DNA of 8,203 bases, from the NCBI GenBank assembly GCA_903832475.1, contig CAILBQ010000797.1, forward strand, positions 1-8,203, written 5' to 3'. Below are positions 4,539-8,203 of this stretch, one piece after another. Numbering within the stretch: position 1 is the first letter of the stretch; the number at the start of each line of letters is the position of its first letter. Made by a program: the position numbers and the translations under genes. The notes beneath the pieces are model-generated. The model did no database searches, was not told where the DNA came from, and worked only from the letters and a program-made list of their open reading frames with translations. This stretch comes from an uncultured Acidobacteriota bacterium (GTDB lineage: Bacteria; Acidobacteriota; Terriglobia; Terriglobales; Acidobacteriaceae).

Positions 4539-7500
4539 TTAATCCGGGCGGGTGAGGGCTGGGCGGTTTTTCGCGGCTTCTTTGGGGGAGAGGCGTGGAG
4601 GGTCCGCTGGTTGCGGCGTGGAGTAGCCGATGCGCGGGGGCTGGGCGGTGGGGCGGCGGAGGTGCATACCGAGGGGCCCTGCGTGGAAGCCGGCGTGTTG
4701 CAGGGCTGTCGCGATGGGATGGTGGGCGACGGGGATACCGTTGACCGTGCTGATGAGGTAGCCGCTGGTGTGCGAGGTCTGGTCGTGCTGAAGGCGGCCG
4801 TGGCCGAGTTCGGCGAGGAAGTTGGCCAGGCCATCAGCGATTTGGGAGCGTTCCGGCTCGTCGGTGGGCAAGAACACCAGCAGATTGGGATTGCCGCGGC
4901 GTAGCCAGGCGACGAGCTGGCCGGCGGCGAGCACGACTTGGGCGTAGGCAGCGCGGGTGAGGACTTTTGGGGCAGATTCGGTGTCTTCGGATTCAGCAGG
5001 CAGGTCGGGCCATTTGAGGACAGAGCCGTAGGGGTTGGCGGGGTCGGTGGCGGCGAGGAGGACGAATTCTGGTTTGGCGCCTTCGACAATCTGTGTGTTT
5101 CGCAAAGAGCGGAGGAGGTCGACGGCGGCAGGGAGGGCGAATTGGGTGGCTCCGAGGCCGGTGACGAAGTAGCCGCGGCGGATGCGGCCGCTTTCTTCGA
5201 GAGCCTTGAGGACGGGGTAAATGGCGGAGAAGCCGCCGGGGATGTTTTCGGCGGCGGCGGCTTCGCGGAGGAGGACGCCATAGCGGTTGAGGAGCTGAAG
5301 GGCGAGGGCGTGGGTGGCTTCGGTGGATGTGGGGAGCGTTGTTTCGGGGGCTGAAGCCCTTTTCTCCTGGTCGGTCGTATCCAGGGGGCTGAAGCCCCCT
5401 GCTCCCTCCGCAAGAGCCATACCGGCGGGGCTGACAACTTCCGAGGGGCTCAAGACGCCGGAAGGTTTCGCGTACCTTGTCTTGGTGGAGACCGGCGGAA
5501 TGGGCAAAGGGATTCGTTTGGGTGCCATCGAAACGTTGCGGGAATCGATGAGCGACCAGCGACCTTGGGCGGTGGCGGGGACGGTGCGGCGAGAACGGAA
5601 GGCGGCGGCTTGCTGGCGGCTGCCGTGCTGCTTTCGGGTGTCGCGATTGCCGCGGGAAGACTCGGCGCGAGTGACGTAGGCGCGCAAGGGATGGATGGAG
5701 TCGTTGGTGACGAGGCCGCGCCAAACCAGCGACCAGAGGGCGTCGAGGGTTTCACCGGGATAACCGCCGCCGAGGGACTCGTGGAGCTGAGTGAAGAAAC
5801 TTGCGCCGGTGCGCTGCAAGGCGGCGAGGAGCTGCTCTTCCTTCTCAGACATCGGATTGGGGTTGGGACGTGGGACGGCGAGCAGGGAAAGCTTGTCGGC
5901 GAGATAGAGAGCGACTCGGCCATCGCGTTCGCCGAGAGGCTCGACGCCGGCCCAGGCGACTTCGCCGGCGGCGACGAGGGTGTCGAGGTCGCCGGGCTGG
6001 TAGTTGGCGATGCGGGCGGGAAGGATGGTCGATTCGAGTAGCGAGGCCGCGATGGGCGCACCCTGGAGGTTTTCGATGACGTCGAGCAGAGCGTCCATGC
6101 CGCGGCGCGGGGTGAGCAGGCCCTGCCAGTGGGTGAGGAAGCGGGCCAGGGTGTGCTGCTCGACGGGCTCGACTTCCTTGCGCAGGCGGGCAAGCGATTT
6201 GCGGCGAATGATGCGAAGGATTTCCTGGTCGCACCATTCGCGATGAAGACCGCCGGGGCGGAAGCCGCCCTCGACGATGCGGTTTTCGGTGCAGAGGAAG
6301 TTGAGGGTGTGCTCGGCTTGCGCGGCGTCAAGGGCGAAGCGATTCGCAACCTCGTCGAGGGTGAAGGGGCCGTGGGTGCGGGCGAAGCGGCGGACGAGCT
6401 CGACGACCGGCTGGGCGACGGGTTCGAGCAGCGCGGTGGGGATGCCAGGAGGGAGCGGGATGCCGAGGCCATCGCGGTAGCGGGCAGCGTCTTCGATGGC
6501 GATGAGACGCTTTTCGCCGGCGATGCGGAGTTCGAGGATGCGGCGGGTGCGAAGGAGGCGGTCAAGCCCATCGAGGACATCAGGGCTTGTTACGCGAAGG
6601 GCGAGTTCGGCGCGGCTGAGATCGCCGAGGCGGAGGAGCAAGTCGTGGAGGCGGTCGACGGAGCGGGCGCGGAAGGGGTCGGCGAGGCACTGCTGCTGCT
6701 CTTCGATTTCAAGGATGGCATCGGGATCGAGGAGTTCGCGGAGATCGGCATCGCCGAGCAGCTCACGGAGCTGAGCCTGATCGATGGTAAGGGCCTGGGC
6801 GCGGCGTTCGGCGAGTGGGGCGTCGCCGTCATAGAGGAAATTTGAAACGTAGCTGAAGAGAAGCGAGGCGGAGAAGGGCGACGGAGTGCGGGTATCGACG
6901 ACGTGGACGCGCAGCTGGCGCTGTTCGATGCTACGCAGGGTTTCGATGAGCGCGGGCATGTCGAAGACGTCGCGGAGGCATTCGCGATATGCCTCGAGGA
7001 GCATGGGGAAGGCGGGGTAGCGCGACGCCACGCCGAGCAGGTCGTAGGCGCGCTTGCGCTGCTGCCAGAGCGGCGCTCTTCCATCCGCGCGGCGGCGGGG
7101 GAGGAGCAGGGCGCGCCCGGCAGCTTCGCGGAATCTTCCCGCAAAAAGCGCGGTGGCGCCGAGTTGGCGGAGGACGAGGTCCATGACTTCCCCGGACTCG
7201 ACCATGAACCAGTCGGAGCTGGGTGCTTCGTCGGAATCGGGAAAGCGCAGGACGAAGCCATCATCGCCCCAGAGCGCTTCAACATCGGGACCACCCGCGG
7301 CGCGGATGCGGGCGTTGACGGCCATGGCCCATGGGGTATGAATGCGCGAGCCGAAGGGGGTGAGGACGCAGACGCGCCAGTCGCCGAGCTCGTCGCGGCT
7401 GCGTTCGATGACGATGGTGCGATCGTCGGGAATGACGCCCGTCGCTTCGCGCTGGTCGGCGAGGAAGCGCATGAGATTTTCAGCGGCGCCGGGGTCGAGG

Positions 7501-8203
7501 TCGTGGGCGGAGACGAGGCGAGTGAGGGCGGCGGGAACGGGCATGGCCGCCAACTCGCGCACCATCGCCCCGATGCGGCGGCCGAATTCGAGCGGACGGC
7601 CAGGACCATCGCCTTTCCAGAAGGGCATCTTGCCGGGTTCGCCGGGGGCAGGCGAGACGAGGACGCGGTCATGGGTGATTTCGTCGATGCGCCAGGTGGT
7701 CGCGCCGAGGATGAAGGTTTCCCCGGGTCGCGATTCGAAGACCATCTCTTCGTCGAGTTCGCCGACGCGGATGCTCTTGCCGCTCGAGTGGGAGAGAAAG
7801 ACGCCGTAGAGGCCGCGGTCGGGGATGGTGCCCGCGTTGAGGATGGCGAGGCGCGTCGCTCCCTGGCGGGCGGTGACCACGTTGCGGATGCGGTCCCACG
7901 TGAGGCGGGGGCGGAGCTCGGCGAATTCATCGGAAGGGTAGCGACCGGCAAGCAGGTCGAGGACGCTTTCGAAAGAACCGCGGGAGAGGCCCCCGAAGGG
8001 CGCGGCGCTGCGGACCAGGTCGTAGAGCTCGTCGACGCCGAATTCGGGGCCTTCTTCGTCAATGGTGGAGTTGAGGGCTTCGTCTTCGAAGGCCTGTTCG
8101 AACTCGCCGTAGCGGGGGCTGTTGGCGTTTGTGCGGGCTTTCGCCCGGACGACCGACTTCTTGGATTTCTTTTCCGGCGGCGGCAGGTTGGGCGGACGGG
8201 CCA
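4539..8203 (-). CDS. lhr: Lhr-type ATP-dependent DNA helicase, C-terminal part (5' partial)
   Basis: The minus-strand frame is open from the right edge to a TAA at 4539-4541 and gives about 1,220 residues. It matches the part of long Lhr proteins after the RecA domains. From the N-terminal side: a charged linker (8201-8040); the winged-helix start VDELYDLVRSAAPFGGLS and LRPRLTWDR (8036-7890); TIPDRGLYGVF and GELDEEMVFESRPGETF (7829-7713); KMPFWKGDGPGRP (~7629-7590); PSPFSASLLFSYVSNF and DAPLAERRAQAL (6884-6789). The long C-terminal region then has repeated winged-helix-like stretches, including PGGF..YPVLKALEESGRIRRGYF (5243-5166), then LLAATDPANPYG (5060-5025) and a final beta-rich segment. 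Lhr is a 3'-5' single-strand DNA translocase implicated in DNA repair; in mycobacteria its C-terminal winged-helix modules drive oligomerisation. No Walker or DEAD-box motif is in the window, so ATPase integrity cannot be judged. The residues encoded by 5325-5537 look like an insert containing palindromic DNA repeats. nei follows on the same strand. Confidence 0.93.
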   Translation of the reverse strand, partial: ARPPNLPPPEKKSKKSVVRAKARTNANSPRYGEFEQAFEDEALNSTIDEEGPEFGVDELYDLVRSAAPFGGLSRGSFESVLDLLAGRYPSDEFAELRPRLTWDRIRNVVTARQGATRLAILNAGTIPDRGLYGVFLSHSSGKSIRVGELDEEMVFESRPGETFILGATTWRIDEITHDRVLVSPAPGEPGKMPFWKGDGPGRPLEFGRRIGAMVRELAAMPVPAALTRLVSAHDLDPGAAENLMRFLADQREATGVIPDDRTIVIERSRDELGDWRVCVLTPFGSRIHTPWAMAVNARIRAAGGPDVEALWGDDGFVLRFPDSDEAPSSDWFMVESGEVMDLVLRQLGATALFAGRFREAAGRALLLPRRRADGRAPLWQQRKRAYDLLGVASRYPAFPMLLEAYRECLRDVFDMPALIETLRSIEQRQLRVHVVDTRTPSPFSASLLFSYVSNFLYDGDAPLAERRAQALTIDQAQLRELLGDADLRELLDPDAILEIEEQQQCLADPFRARSVDRLHDLLLRLGDLSRAELALRVTSPDVLDGLDRLLRTRRILELRIAGEKRLIAIEDAARYRDGLGIPLPPGIPTALLEPVAQPVVELVRRFARTHGPFTLDEVANRFALDAAQAEHTLNFLCTENRIVEGGFRPGGLHREWCDQEILRIIRRKSLARLRKEVEPVEQHTLARFLTHWQGLLTPRRGMDALLDVIENLQGAPIAASLLESTILPARIANYQPGDLDTLVAAGEVAWAGVEPLGERDGRVALYLADKLSLLAVPRPNPNPMSEKEEQLLAALQRTGASFFTQLHESLGGGYPGETLDALWSLVWRGLVTNDSIHPLRAYVTRAESSRGNRDTRKQHGSRQQAAAFRSRRTVPATAQGRWSLIDSRNVSMAPKRIPLPIPPVSTKTRYAKPSGVLSPSEVVSPAGMALAEGAGGFSPLDTTDQEKRASAPETTLPTSTEATHALALQLLNRYGVLLREAAAAENIPGGFSAIYPVLKALEESGRIRRGYFVTGLGATQFALPAAVDLLRSLRNTQIVEGAKPEFVLLAATDPANPYGSVLKWPDLPAESEDTESAPKVLTRAAYAQVVLAAGQLVAWLRRGNPNLLVFLPTDEPERSQIADGLANFLAELGHGRLQHDQTSHTSGYLISTVNGIPVAHHPIATALQHAGFHAGPLGMHLRRPTAQPPRIGYSTPQPADPPRLSPKEAAKNRPALTRPD
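5346..5406. repeat. Two GGGGGCTGAAGCCC palindromic repeats inside lhr
   Basis: GGGGGCTGAAGCCC occurs at 5346-5359 and 5384-5397, 38 bases apart. Each is followed by a similar C/T-rich tail (TTTTCTCC and CCTGCTCCC). The second is a full hairpin, GGGGGC-TGAA-GCCCCC (5384-5399). A decayed relative (GAGGGGCTCAAGACGCC) starts at 5443. They lie within the lhr frame without breaking it, encoding residues such as GAGGFSPLD and RASAPE. This palindrome core looks like an interspersed element of acidobacterial genomes; that attribution is from memory. Confidence 0.7.

Noticed and set aside
4262..5437. 391-codon minus-strand frame spanning the nei start, the gap and the end of lhr
   Set aside because: It overlaps two well-supported genes and the repeats, and its product is Pro/Ser/Thr-rich with no recognisable motif.
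7878..7880. GTG at 7878-7880 as the start of the lhr gene
   Set aside because: The same frame stays open upstream to the window edge and encodes conserved Lhr sequence (VDELYDLVRSAAPF, LRPRLTWDR), so the codon is internal.
5450..8062. Long extra minus-strand frames (5450-6580 and 6590-8062)
   Set aside because: They run in a different frame through lhr and are Ser/Pro/Arg-rich low-complexity products typical of GC-rich shadow frames. The lhr frame carries the recognisable protein.
3477..8203. lhr-nei as a new defence system
   Set aside because: Both are known DNA-repair families in a known order, with no nuclease, transposase, phage or other defence neighbours in view.

Overview
The window is about 62-65% GC and reads as ordinary chromosome of a soil-type bacterium. 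The most likely source is Acidobacteriota (Acidobacteriaceae/Terriglobia-like). This rests on the style of the proteins and on two interspersed sequence families that I associate with that group: palindromes with the core GGGCTGAAGCCC, and hairpin repeats ending GATATGGGGCACCC. The assignment is inference, because no rRNA or lineage marker is present.

Layout. (1) Positions 1-135 (+) hold the last 44 codons of an aminoacyl-tRNA synthetase, most likely prolyl-tRNA synthetase. (2) Positions 136-368 are a 233-base gap filled with fragments of the GGGGCACCC repeat family, including one full 44-bp hairpin copy. A further stem-loop touches the ribosome binding site of the next gene. (3) Positions 369-2765 (+) encode a complete class A penicillin-binding protein of the PBP1b type, with transglycosylase and transpeptidase motifs intact. 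(4) Positions 2766-2962 are a gap with a weak stem-loop and a perfect AT-rich inverted repeat. (5) Positions 2963-3358 (+) encode a small GlcG/HbpS-family protein. (6) Positions 3359-3476 are a convergent gap with a probable two-way terminator. (7) Positions 3477-4358 (-) encode an Fpg/Nei-family DNA glycosylase that starts at GTG. (8) Positions 4359-4538 are a gap with a second 44-bp hairpin copy and a 12-bp perfect inverted repeat. (9) Positions 4539-8203 (-) encode the C-terminal ~1,220 residues of the long DNA helicase Lhr. Its ATPase domains lie beyond the right edge.

How the genes work together. lhr and nei are transcribed in the same direction, lhr first, and look like a DNA-repair pair. 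The same order is known in Mycobacterium tuberculosis (lhr Rv3296, nei Rv3297). The synthetase, the cell-wall synthase and the GlcG-like gene are housekeeping or miscellaneous neighbours with no obvious joint role.

I found no clear new multi-gene system. The most unusual signals are in the repeats. The two 44-bp hairpin copies differ at six positions, and every difference is compensatory, in the loop, or at an already unpaired position. Separately, a pair of GGGCTGAAGCCC palindromes sits inside the lhr reading frame and appears to encode part of a ~70-residue insert in the protein.
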